Assembly: GCA_040510075.1 (NCBI GenBank)
Contig: JBEVJT010000045.1
Span: 1-14,263 of the forward strand
Length of the DNA: 14,263 nt
Origin: VAZQ01 sp040510075
GTDB lineage: Bacteria; Pseudomonadota; Alphaproteobacteria; Rhizobiales; Xanthobacteraceae
Reading direction: 5' to 3'
Shown: positions 1-6,683 of the stretch, piece after piece
Layout: every line of letters starts with the position of its first letter
Numbering within the stretch: position 1 is the stretch's first letter
The notes under the pieces: generated by a model
The model's input: only the letters and a program-made list of their open reading frames with translations
The model's database searches: none
Told to the model about the DNA's origin: nothing
Position numbers and translations under genes: made by a program

Positions 1-887
1 GGATCGAGCTCATGGCGCATGTCGTAAAGGCCGCGCTTGAAGCCCTCCATGTGGGAGTTTGCTTCGCGATAGTAGTCGAAGCGAACCTCGTCGAAGTTCC
101 AGAAGCCTCCATTGATCGGCAGATCTCGTGCCCAATAGTTCGGATCGCGCTTCAGCGTGAAGCTTTTGCCCGGGTCGACGGCGCTCACCACGTAAGGGCC
201 GCTACCAAGCAGCGCACGAAACGACGTCTCCTCGAACCGGTCTGCGGGAGTTGCGTGCTTCGCCAGCACGGGCATCAGCCCGAGGATGAGGGGAAGCTCC
301 CGGTCGTTGCTGCCTGCAAGGTCGAAGCGGACTTCGCGGGCTCCGATCACTTCGGCCCTGTTCACCTTCGCGTAATACGTACGGTGGTTCGGCCGCCCCT
401 TGTCACGAAGGATCTGCCAGGAAAAAACGATATCCTCCGGCGTGACGGATTTGCCATCCGAGAACCGCGCGTTTTGATCGAGCCTGTACGTGACGAAGCT
501 TCTTTCGGGATCGGTCTCCACGGACTCGGCCACAAGCCCGTAAAGGGTGAACGGCTCGTCATAGCCGCGCGCCATCAGACTTTCGACGACGTAGCCGCGA
601 ATGAAAGAGGGTGCGATGCCTTTCACAATAAGGGGATTGAGGCTGTCAAAGGTGCCGAGAATACCTTGAACGAATTGCCCTCCTTTGGGGGCTTCGGGGT
701 CGGCATAGGGTAAGCGCTTGAACCCTTCTGGAAGGGCCGGCTCCCCATGCATGGCGATGCCGTGGCGCATACTCTGCGCCCTTGCCTGTCGGCGGGCGCT
801 CCCCGCAAACACGAAGCCGGCGAGCAGAACGTGCCAAGCGCCCGTTAGGAGATCCTTGCGGGTGAGCAGGGAGCGGTCGGCAGACAT
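1..887 (-). CDS. ABC transporter substrate-binding protein, YejA-like (family 5), C-terminus beyond window
   Basis: Translating the minus strand gives an uninterrupted frame of 295 residues running off the left edge; family members are about 600 residues, so roughly the N-terminal half is present. It would bind oligopeptides or similar solutes in the periplasm for an ABC importer. Visible landmarks are YADPEAPKGG near residue 60, the GTFDSLNPLIVKG stretch typical of the YejA branch, a DIVFSWQIL segment, SGPYVV, and NFDEVRFDYYRE near the edge. The N-terminus has TRKDLL (residues 9-14), a degenerate twin-arginine (RK) motif, then a hydrophobic stretch and a likely cleavage site after ARA near residue 37, so Tat export is plausible. 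The ATG at 887 places this signal best; in-frame ATGs at 923 and 980 are alternatives, none with a clear ribosome binding site. The permease and ATPase genes would lie left of the window if linked. Confidence 0.9.
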   Translation of the reverse strand, partial: MSADRSLLTRKDLLTGAWHVLLAGFVFAGSARRQARAQSMRHGIAMHGEPALPEGFKRLPYADPEAPKGGQFVQGILGTFDSLNPLIVKGIAPSFIRGYVVESLMARGYDEPFTLYGLVAESVETDPERSFVTYRLDQNARFSDGKSVTPEDIVFSWQILRDKGRPNHRTYYAKVNRAEVIGAREVRFDLAGSNDRELPLILGLMPVLAKHATPADRFEETSFRALLGSGPYVVSAVDPGKSFTLKRDPNYWARDLPINGGFWNFDEVRFDYYREANSHMEGFKRGLYDMRHELD

Positions 888-972
888 AGGGCTGGCAGTA
901 CGGAATCGGGCACGAATTTTCATGCGTTCTGCCAAGGCGCTTTGCTGGGTTTCGGACAGCCTTTCGTGGGCT

Positions 973-987
973 AATATCATCGATATT
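973..987. promoter_or_regulatory. AT-rich dyad AATATC-ATC-GATATT in divergent intergenic region
   Basis: A perfect 6-bp inverted repeat with a 3-bp spacer lies between the divergent solute-binding gene (start 887) and the IalB-type gene (start 1130). It is strikingly AT-rich against a GC-rich background, and TAATAT (972-977) could be a -10 element reading right. Its position suits an operator or promoter for either gene. No known regulator motif is recognised, so this is an inference from symmetry, composition and position. Confidence 0.3.
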
Positions 988-1129
988 TTATGGTCAGGAG
1001 CCCCTGTTTTTGCGTCTGTTTCGCACGGCGTGCGTCACGCTCCTGCCGCATTTGGTTACGACACCAATTGGGCTGGGGCGACCGTTCCGGCCCGGATGCC
1101 GTCCGAGCGGTAAGCAAGAGGAAGTGTCG

Positions 1130-1885
1130 ATGCATCATCGGTTGGTTTTTCCGCCGGCCCGTCCGGTCGCACGTGCATTGCTCGTCGGGCTCGCCACTGT
1201 GCTCCTTTGCGGTTCCGCTTTTGCCCAGACGCCGCCTGCGCCAAAAGCTCAGCCTGCGCCGAAAGCGACGCCGAAGCCTCCCGCCAAGCCCGCCGAAGCT
1301 GCCCCAGCACAGACGCCCGGGCAACCGCAGGCACAGAACAACAATGAGCAGCCGCAACTCATTTTCTCGCCGTGGACGAAATTCTGTCTGAAGGGGCAGG
1401 AAGCGAATGCGAAGCAGGTCTGCTTCACCGGTAAGGACGGCCGCGTCGAGTCGGGCATGCCCGTCGTGGCAGCGGTCCTGATCGAGCCCGAAAACGACCC
1501 GAAGAAGGTGCTGCGTGTGACCTTGCCGCTCGGCATGTCGATCCAGCCCGGCACCCGCGTCATTGTCGACAATGGGCAGCCGATGACGGGACCTTACGTG
1601 ATTTGCTTCAACAACGGGTGCATGGCCGATTATGAAGCGAGCGGCGAACTGATCGGCAAGCTCAAGAAGGGGCAGGGGCTCGTCATCCAGGGTATCAATG
1701 GTGCGGGTCAGCCGATCAGCCTGGTCGTGCCGCTCGGCGACTTTGGTAAGGCCTACGATGGGCCGCCTACCGACCCGAAGGTGTTCGAGGAGCAGCAAAA
1801 GAAACTGCAGGAAGAGCTGCAGCGCCGGGCCGAAGAAGCCCGCAAGAAGCTAGAGACGCAGCAACAAGCTTCTCCGACGCGGTAA
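1130..1885 (+). CDS. Invasion-associated locus B (IalB) family exported protein
   Basis: The product is 251 residues. The ATG at 1130 is chosen because an AAGAGGAAG ribosome binding site lies just upstream and a Sec signal peptide begins there (hydrophobic core about residues 15-30, cleavage after SAFA, residue 32); the frame stays open further upstream but that part looks non-coding. A Pro/Ala/Lys-rich low-complexity linker follows (about 33-72), then the IalB domain (about 75-205) with four cysteines at 86, 98, 159 and 164 that could form two disulfides. The C-terminus (about 216-247) is a highly charged Glu/Gln/Lys/Arg helix, likely coiled coil. Family members are periplasmic or envelope proteins common in Hyphomicrobiales; the name comes from a Bartonella erythrocyte-invasion protein, but in free-living relatives the role is unknown. 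It stands alone, convergent with hspQ. Confidence 0.9.
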   Translation: MHHRLVFPPARPVARALLVGLATVLLCGSAFAQTPPAPKAQPAPKATPKPPAKPAEAAPAQTPGQPQAQNNNEQPQLIFSPWTKFCLKGQEANAKQVCFTGKDGRVESGMPVVAAVLIEPENDPKKVLRVTLPLGMSIQPGTRVIVDNGQPMTGPYVICFNNGCMADYEASGELIGKLKKGQGLVIQGINGAGQPISLVVPLGDFGKAYDGPPTDPKVFEEQQKKLQEELQRRAEEARKKLETQQQASPTR

Positions 1886-1902
1886 GCTGATTTCTCCGTC
1901 CG

Positions 1903-1924
1903 GTCATTCCGGGGCCGGAATGAC
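1903..1924. repeat. Palindromic intergenic repeat GTCATTCCGG/CCGGAATGAC
   Basis: Perfect 10-bp arms separated by GG form a strong hairpin between the convergent IalB-type gene and hspQ. The 12 bases GTCATTCCGGGG recur at 13560-13571, so this is a dispersed element rather than a simple terminator. There is no T-run after the stem. Its position between convergent stops would still let it act as a bidirectional transcription barrier or RNA-stabilising hairpin. Similar elements are common between genes in Bradyrhizobium-type genomes (from memory). Confidence 0.7.
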
Positions 1925-1941
1925 GCGATGCACGCACTCTT

Positions 1942-2274
1942 CTAATTCATCCAGAGGCTGCGCGGGCGATAACTACCCTTGTCGTCCTGCTCGAATATTT
2001 CCGCCACTTGCGGATGGCGCACCGGCTCGCCGGATGTGTCGGGGAGCAGATTCTGTTCCGAGACATAAGCGACGTATTCGGTCTCGGCGTTCTCCGCGAA
2101 CAGATGATAGAACGGCTGATCCTTGCGCGGGCGCACCTCGGCAGGAATGGACTGATACCATTCCTCGGTGTTGTTGAACTCGGGATCGATGTCGAACACG
2201 ACACCGCGAAATGGAAAAAAGCGGTGCCGAACCACCTGTCCGATCTTGAATTTAGCGCTGCCGGTCTTGGTCAT
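1942..2274 (-). CDS. hspQ: Heat shock protein HspQ
   Basis: The 110-residue product matches HspQ (formerly YccV), a small hemimethylated-DNA-binding-domain protein. In enterobacteria HspQ acts as a specificity-enhancing factor for Lon and promotes turnover of DnaA and other targets; the same role here is inferred. Recognisable features are the N-terminal KIGQVVRHRFFPFRGVVFDIDP strand pair, PFYHLFAEN (strand with the conserved WYH/FYH region), YVAYVSEQNLLPD, and the HPQVAEIFE tail. It is slightly longer than the roughly 105-residue enterobacterial protein. The ATG at 2274 has AGGA five bases upstream. The gene begins 48 bp after the stop of the CoA lyase on the same strand, so read-through transcription from that gene is possible. 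No heat-shock (RpoH) promoter was recognised. Confidence 0.93.
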   Translation of the reverse strand: MTKTGSAKFKIGQVVRHRFFPFRGVVFDIDPEFNNTEEWYQSIPAEVRPRKDQPFYHLFAENAETEYVAYVSEQNLLPDTSGEPVRHPQVAEIFEQDDKGSYRPRSLWMN

Positions 2275-2322
2275 GGCGATCCTGGAGATAATGCGTCGTC
2301 AGGGTGAACGCCAGCGGAGCTA

Positions 2323-3366
2323 CTAATGGTAACGCGACGCGAGTTCTGGGTCCTTGGCGGCAACAAGGCGCGCGAGATCTAAAAGCACCTTGGCCTGTTT
2401 CCACGTTGCATCATCCTGCATCCTCCCGTCGATCATGGCGGCTCCGGTCCCGTTCGGCATGGCGGCGAGGATCTTGGTTGCGAAGGCGACCTCCTTCGGA
2501 TCGGGCGAGAACACTCGCTTGGCGATGGGGATCTGCGTCGGATGCAGAGTCCAGGTGCCTGCGCATCCCATCAGGAAGGCGTTTCGAAATTGCGCTTCGC
2601 AGGCTTCCGGGTCGGAAAAATCGCCGAATGGACCATAGAACGGCTTGATGCCCGCTGCCGCGCAGGCGTCCACCATTTTCGCCAGCGTGTAATGCCAGAG
2701 ATCCTGCTGGAAATGCGCCCGCGGCGCACCCGGGTCCGTCGTCGCATCGGCGAGCACCTTGTAATCCGGATGGCCGCCTCCGACGCGCGTCGTTTTCATG
2801 GCGCGCGAGGCGGCAAGATCGGCGGGGCCAAGGCTCATGCCGTGCATGCGGGGTGAGGCGCTGGCGATCGCCGCAACATTGTCGACGCCCTGCGCCGTCT
2901 CCAGGATCGCATGAACAAGGATCGGTTTTTTGATTGCGTGCCGCGCCTCGAGTTGCGCAAGCAGCTGGTCGAGGAAGTGAACATCCCACGCACCTTCGAC
3001 CTTCGGCAGCATGATCACGTCGAGCTTCTGTCCCACGGCGGCGACGATTTGCAAAATGTCGTCGAGCACCCAGGGCGAGTTGAGCGCATTCACGCGCATC
3101 CACAGACCTGTTGAGCCGAAGTCGTTCGCGTTGGCCATCTCGATGAAGCCCGCGCGAGCGGCCTCTTTGGCATCTGCCGGGACCGCATCTTCGAGGTTGC
3201 CGAGGACGACATCCACCTGTGCAATCAGGTCTGGCACCTTGGCGCGCAACTTTTCCACGTGCGGCGGCACGAAATGGATCATGCGCTCAAGTTTGACTGG
3301 AAGTTCCCGCAGCGGCGCCGGTGCGCCGATCGCAAGCGGTTTGAAGAAATCGCGCGGGAGCTTCAT
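2323..3366 (-). CDS. HpcH/HpaI aldolase/citrate lyase family CoA-ester lyase (malyl-CoA lyase-like)
   Basis: A 347-residue cytosolic lyase of the CitE/Mcl fold. Motifs in order: LEDAVP (58-63) with the acidic metal/substrate pair, the RVN arginine (91), PKVE (121-124), the glutamate of ILETAQG (154-160), SLGPADLAAS (178-187), and the C-terminal TLHPTQIPIAKRVFSPDPKEV region typical of malyl-CoA/citramalyl-CoA lyases. Length and the final RMQDDATWKQA segment resemble Mcl of Rhodobacter more than the shorter citrate lyase beta chain. Likely chemistry is reversible cleavage of L-malyl-CoA or beta-methylmalyl/citramalyl-CoA to glyoxylate or pyruvate plus acyl-CoA; substrate cannot be fixed from sequence. 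The ATG at 3366 (MKLPRDFF) is preferred over one at 3423 because the 19-residue extension looks unlike the family and overlaps a dyad. It lies downstream of the flavoprotein gene and upstream of hspQ on the same strand; no ethylmalonyl-CoA or serine-cycle genes are adjacent. Confidence 0.9.
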   Translation of the reverse strand: MKLPRDFFKPLAIGAPAPLRELPVKLERMIHFVPPHVEKLRAKVPDLIAQVDVVLGNLEDAVPADAKEAARAGFIEMANANDFGSTGLWMRVNALNSPWVLDDILQIVAAVGQKLDVIMLPKVEGAWDVHFLDQLLAQLEARHAIKKPILVHAILETAQGVDNVAAIASASPRMHGMSLGPADLAASRAMKTTRVGGGHPDYKVLADATTDPGAPRAHFQQDLWHYTLAKMVDACAAAGIKPFYGPFGDFSDPEACEAQFRNAFLMGCAGTWTLHPTQIPIAKRVFSPDPKEVAFATKILAAMPNGTGAAMIDGRMQDDATWKQAKVLLDLARLVAAKDPELASRYH

Positions 3367-3397
3367 TTCTCTGCCAATGACTACTACTTCGGTGCCT

Positions 3398-3420
3398 TGG
3401 TGCCTTGTACCAAGGCGCCA
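3398..3420. promoter_or_regulatory. Imperfect 10-bp dyad upstream of CoA lyase start
   Basis: TGGTGCCTTG-TAC-CAAGGCGCCA is an inverted repeat with one mismatch per arm pair, lying 32-54 bp upstream of the preferred lyase start. The left arm sequence is partly repeated just beside it (GGTGCCTTGG at 3391). Position and symmetry suit an operator for a dimeric regulator; an RNA hairpin in the leader is the alternative. No family is assigned. Confidence 0.3.
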
Positions 3421-3492
3421 CACTAACCGAACAGAGCGAGTCGCGCGCGCTTCTCCTAACGCTTTCCGTCTCTTTGAGTGAGGGAACGGACA

Positions 3493-4713
3493 TCATAGCG
3501 GCTCGCCGCGCATGAGCCTTGGTGCGGATGCCGCCGGCATTACGCCTTCGCGCATGGCTGCGCGTCGCAGCGGCGCAATCTGCTGAATCAGGAAAAGCCC
3601 CAGGCCCCGTGTGGCCTGCCAGGGCAGAAAATCTGAGAGGAGGCTATGATTGAGCAGATCGACCGCAAGAGTCCGGCCCATGACATCAGCCCGCCGCATC
3701 CGGTCATAACGCGCCGTCAGTTCGGTTGCGCCGATGTCGGCGCCGGCGCGATGCGCATCGGCAACTAGCTCCGCAATTGTTGCTGCATCCCGCAGGCCCA
3801 AATTCAGCCCTTGCGCCCCGATCGGGGGCAGCACATGGCCCGCTTCCCCTGCGAGCACGAGCCTCGGTCCCGAAAACGCAGACACGGTTTCGGTGCCCAG
3901 CGGAAAAAAGCCGCGCCCCGGCTCCACCTCGATTTTTCCGAGAATCGAATGTGACCGCGCTTCGATCTCCTCGGCGAGATCCTGATCTGAAAGTCTGGCG
4001 GGGCGAGCGGCATCGTCCATCACATAAACGAGACTGGAGCGCCGGCCCGGCAAGGGGACAAGCGTGAAAGGGCCCGTTTCGGTGTGAAACTCCGTGGACG
4101 TGTCGTGGTGCGGGCGCGCGTGCCGCAGATTGAGCGTGAGCGCATGTTGCCCCCCGCCGTTCCACGTCTTGAGCGCAATACCTGCTTGCGTACGGCAGAG
4201 CGAGGAGCGTCCATCGGCGCCGACGACGAGCTTGCCGGTTACGCGAGCGCCGGATTTCAAAACAAGGATTGCATGCGCGGGTGCGAATGCAAGCTTTTCT
4301 GCTTCGCTGGGGAGCCAAGCAAGCGCGGGCAAGCTTTTCGCGCGAGCCTCGAGAGCAGCGAGCAGATAACGGTTTTCCACGTTCTCGCCGAAGGCTTCGA
4401 GGCCGATCTCCTCTGCCGAAAAGTGCGCTTCGGGTGCGCGCATCAGCCGAGAGGTATCATCTACGATGCGGATGGCACGGAGCGGAGCCGCATGGGATCG
4501 GCAGGCGTGCCAAACTCCAAGCGCAGCGAGCGCTGCGACGGAGCCGTGCAGGAGCGCCGTCGTGCGATGATCGGGCGCCGCATGGGGCCTGGCGACGAGC
4601 GCCGTTTCCACGCCGCACGACGCGAGCGCGATCGCGGAGGTGAGGCCGATTGCACCACCGCCTACGACTATGGCTTCGACACTGCGATCGGTTATGCCGG
4701 TCTCCGTCGTCAT
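3493..4713 (-). CDS. UbiH/UbiF-family FAD-dependent hydroxylase
   Basis: A 406-residue FAD monooxygenase of the UbiH/UbiF/VisC group, which hydroxylates the aromatic ring of ubiquinone precursors using NAD(P)H and O2, usually at the inner face of the cytoplasmic membrane. Seen: the N-terminal Rossmann motif VVGGGAIGLTSAIAL (16-30), NRYLLAALE (114-122, the conserved R-x-x-L region), GADGRSS (165-171, the DG motif contacting FAD and NAD(P)H), and the second FAD motif GEAGHVLPPIGAQGLNLGLRDA (289-310). Which ring position it attacks cannot be read; rhizobial paralogues are often annotated only as UbiH/UbiF family. The start at 4713 puts the Rossmann motif at the usual distance from the N-terminus; an in-frame ATG at 4773 has a GAGGA upstream and would overlap the pcs start. 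Divergent from pcs with about 62 bp between starts. Confidence 0.88.
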   Translation of the reverse strand: MTTETGITDRSVEAIVVGGGAIGLTSAIALASCGVETALVARPHAAPDHRTTALLHGSVAALAALGVWHACRSHAAPLRAIRIVDDTSRLMRAPEAHFSAEEIGLEAFGENVENRYLLAALEARAKSLPALAWLPSEAEKLAFAPAHAILVLKSGARVTGKLVVGADGRSSLCRTQAGIALKTWNGGGQHALTLNLRHARPHHDTSTEFHTETGPFTLVPLPGRRSSLVYVMDDAARPARLSDQDLAEEIEARSHSILGKIEVEPGRGFFPLGTETVSAFSGPRLVLAGEAGHVLPPIGAQGLNLGLRDAATIAELVADAHRAGADIGATELTARYDRMRRADVMGRTLAVDLLNHSLLSDFLPWQATRGLGLFLIQQIAPLRRAAMREGVMPAASAPRLMRGEPL

Positions 4714-4761
4714 CTGTGAGTCGCCGCGCTCGACAGGCTGTATAGTTGGATAGAAGAGATC

Positions 4762-4770
4762 GAGGGAGGT
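4762..4770 (+). promoter_or_regulatory. Ribosome binding site deciding the TTG start of pcs
   Basis: GAGGGAGGT lies five bases before the TTG at 4776. It is the only strong Shine-Dalgarno sequence near the 5' end and no ATG or GTG occurs at a fitting position, so it fixes a TTG start. Another in-frame TTG at 4746 lacks such a site. Confidence 0.75.
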
Positions 4771-4775
4771 CATTC

Positions 4776-5501
4776 TTGTCGTCCTCGCCGCCGACGCGCG
4801 TTTATGCCTTCGCGGTGCATGTCCTCACTGCTTCGGGGGCGGCATTTGCGCTCGCCGCGCTGATCAATGCGGCGGCGGCCCAATGGACCGCCTTGTTTCT
4901 TTGCCTGGGTCTCGCGCTCATCGTCGACGGGATAGATGGTACCCTTGCCCGGCTTCTCAAAGTGCGTGAGGTGCTGCCCCGCTGGTCTGGGGACGTACTC
5001 GATCTGGTTGTCGATTTTGTCACGTACGTTTTCGTTCCCGCCTATGCAATCGCGGCCGGTGCATTCATGCCGCCGCTGCTGTCGTGGCTCGCCGGATTTG
5101 CCATCGTGATCACGGGCGCAATCTATTTCGCCGATCGGGAAATGAAGTTTCTGGATAATTATTTCCGCGGCTTTCCGGCGCTGTGGAACGTGGTCGCGTT
5201 CTATCTGTTCGTGCTCAGGCCCGAGCCATGGCTCAGCTTTCTTATCGTAATCGCTCTTGCCGCGCTCACCTTCGCGCCGTTGAAATTCCTGCATCCCGTG
5301 CGCGTGCTTCGGCACCGGCATCTCAACTGGGCTGTATTGCTTGTGTGGTCCGTCCTCGCAATTGCTGCGCTCGCGTTGCAGTTGAGTCCGCCTGGCTGGG
5401 TCAAGGCCGGGCTCCTGATGACGGCCGCGTACTTTTTTGCGGCGGGCTTCCTGGACAGGCGAAATGCAAAGGGCGCCGCCTTGATCCAGCGCCCCAAGTA
5501 G
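4776..5501 (+). CDS. pcs: Phosphatidylcholine synthase (CDP-diacylglycerol–choline O-phosphatidyltransferase)
   Basis: A 241-residue inner-membrane enzyme that condenses choline directly with CDP-diacylglycerol to give phosphatidylcholine and CMP, a route typical of host-associated alphaproteobacteria. The CDP-alcohol phosphotransferase motif is present in the spacing used by Pcs: D54-G55, A58-R59, then 12 residues, G72, D76 and D80 (DGx2ARx12Gx3Dx3D), instead of the x8 spacing of other family members. About seven to eight hydrophobic segments follow (for example 10-30, 38-52, 80-95, 100-118, 137-148, 153-168, 185-203, 211-226), and the C-terminal tail is basic. Length is usual for the family. 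It begins with TTG behind a strong ribosome binding site, is divergent from the flavoprotein hydroxylase, and is 53 bp upstream of the quinone oxidoreductase, so the two are probably co-transcribed. Confidence 0.94.
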   Translation: MSSSPPTRVYAFAVHVLTASGAAFALAALINAAAAQWTALFLCLGLALIVDGIDGTLARLLKVREVLPRWSGDVLDLVVDFVTYVFVPAYAIAAGAFMPPLLSWLAGFAIVITGAIYFADREMKFLDNYFRGFPALWNVVAFYLFVLRPEPWLSFLIVIALAALTFAPLKFLHPVRVLRHRHLNWAVLLVWSVLAIAALALQLSPPGWVKAGLLMTAAYFFAAGFLDRRNAKGAALIQRPK

Positions 5502-5554
5502 GAGAGATTGCGGCGCCGGCAAAAGGCGGAGCCGGCAACCAGAAGGAGTGAAGC

Positions 5555-6532
5555 ATGGTCGCAGCAGTGCGCGTACACAAAGCGGGTGGTCCGGAAGTGC
5601 TGACCTACGAGGAGGTGACCGTCCCCGCGCCGGGTCAGGGCCAGATCAAAGTGAGAAATCACGCGGTCGGCGTGAATTACATCGATACCTATTTCCGAAT
5701 GGGCATGTATCCCTCGCCCGTAGGCATGCCGTTCATCGCCGGCAATGAGGGAGCCGGCGAGGTGACCGCGGTCGGGCCGGGGGTGAACGATTTCAAGGTC
5801 GGCGATCGCGTCGCCTACGTGGTGGCGCTGGGCTCTTACACCCAGGAGCGCCTGATCCCGGCGGAGCGCGCAGTCAAACTGCCTTCCAATATCAGCTACG
5901 AGCAGGCCGCCGGGATGATGCTGAAGGGCATGACCGCCTGGTATTTGCTGCGACGGACCCACAAAGTGCAACGAGGCGAGAATATTCTCTGGCATGCCGC
6001 GGCCGGAGGCGTCGGGCTCATCGCATGCCAGTGGGCGAACCATCTCGGCGCCAATGTCATTGGCACGGTGGGCAGCAAGGACAAGGCGGAACTTGCGAAG
6101 AAGAACGGCGCCCATCATGTGATCCTCTACCGCGACGAGGATTTCGTTGCGCGGGTGAAGGAAATCACCGGCGGCAAGCTGTGCGAGGTGGTCTATGACG
6201 GGATAGGGAAGGCGACGTTTCCGGCTTCGCTCGACTGCATCAAGCCGCTCGGCTTGTTTGTGAGCTTTGGCAGCGCGTCAGGCCCCATCGACCCATTCAA
6301 CATCAATATTCTGCAGACCAAGGGCTCGCTGTTTGCAACACGGCCGACGCTCAATACCTATGTCGCCACGCGTCCCGAGCTCCTCAGCGCCGCCAAAGAG
6401 TTGTTTGAAGTGGTAGGGAGCGGAACAGTCAAGATTCCGGTCAATCAGAAATTCCCGCTGAAAGAAGCGCAGAAAGCCCATCGCGAGCTCGAAGGCCGGG
6501 CCACGACCGGCTCAACAATTCTTCTGCCCTGA
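5555..6532 (+). CDS. NAD(P)H:quinone oxidoreductase, zinc-independent MDR family (QOR)
   Basis: A 325-residue soluble medium-chain dehydrogenase/reductase of the quinone oxidoreductase (QOR, zeta-crystallin-like) branch, which reduces quinones with NADPH. Seen: N-terminal GroES-like domain with GVNYIDTYFRMG (39-50) and GNEGAGEV (63-70), the hinge LKGMTAWYLL (123-132), the nucleotide-binding AAAGGVG (148-154), and a C-terminal LEGRATTGSTILLP ending typical of QOR. The catalytic-zinc Cys/His pattern of alcohol dehydrogenases is absent. Length is standard. The ATG at 5555 has AGAAGGAG nine bases upstream. It sits 53 bp behind pcs, likely in the same transcript, though there is no obvious functional link. 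A hairpin-rich repeat follows the stop and may end the transcript. Confidence 0.92.
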   Translation: MVAAVRVHKAGGPEVLTYEEVTVPAPGQGQIKVRNHAVGVNYIDTYFRMGMYPSPVGMPFIAGNEGAGEVTAVGPGVNDFKVGDRVAYVVALGSYTQERLIPAERAVKLPSNISYEQAAGMMLKGMTAWYLLRRTHKVQRGENILWHAAAGGVGLIACQWANHLGANVIGTVGSKDKAELAKKNGAHHVILYRDEDFVARVKEITGGKLCEVVYDGIGKATFPASLDCIKPLGLFVSFGSASGPIDPFNINILQTKGSLFATRPTLNTYVATRPELLSAAKELFEVVGSGTVKIPVNQKFPLKEAQKAHRELEGRATTGSTILLP

Positions 6533-6543
6533 GAAAAGCCCGT

Positions 6544-6644
6544 GTCCCGGGCGCGGCGCAACACGCGGTGGTGCGCCGCAAACCCGGGACCGCTACGGTC
6601 TCTGGCGGTCCCGGAGCAGCGGTGCACCGCTTCGCGCTGCACCG
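6544..6644. repeat. Mosaic of three nested or overlapping palindromes (short intergenic repeat)
   Basis: Three perfect inverted repeats follow one another. GTCCCGGG (6544-6551) pairs with CCCGGGAC (6583-6590) and encloses GCGGCGCA (6553-6560) pairing with TGCGCCGC (6572-6579). GGGACCGC (6586-6593) pairs with GCGGTCCC (6605-6612). GCGGTGCA (6619-6626) pairs with TGCACCGC (6637-6644). It fills most of the gap between convergent qor-type and bioD genes. Layout and sequence resemble the dispersed palindromic elements of Bradyrhizobium-type genomes (from memory). It may act as a bidirectional transcription barrier. Confidence 0.75.
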
Positions 6645-6683
6645 CATCCGGCACACATGCGATGAGTAGTGCGGGAAGAATTC

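Noticed and set aside
12..713. Long plus-strand open frame of 233 codons at the left edge
   Set aside because: The opposite strand encodes a clear solute-binding protein through the same DNA; the plus frame has no recognisable domain or ribosome binding site and is a GC-rich shadow.
977..1798. 273-codon minus-strand frame across the IalB-type gene
   Set aside because: Arg/Leu-rich shadow composition; the plus strand has a ribosome binding site, signal peptide and family cysteines.
2275..2322. Separate small gene between the CoA lyase and hspQ
   Set aside because: Only 48 bp, containing the hspQ ribosome binding site and nothing else recognisable.
3367..3423. N-terminal extension of the CoA lyase from ATG 3423
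   Set aside because: The added 19 residues do not resemble the family and the DNA carries a dyad better explained as regulatory.
5201..6118. 305-codon minus-strand frame across pcs and the quinone oxidoreductase
   Set aside because: Antiparallel shadow of two confidently identified proteins, with no domain of its own.
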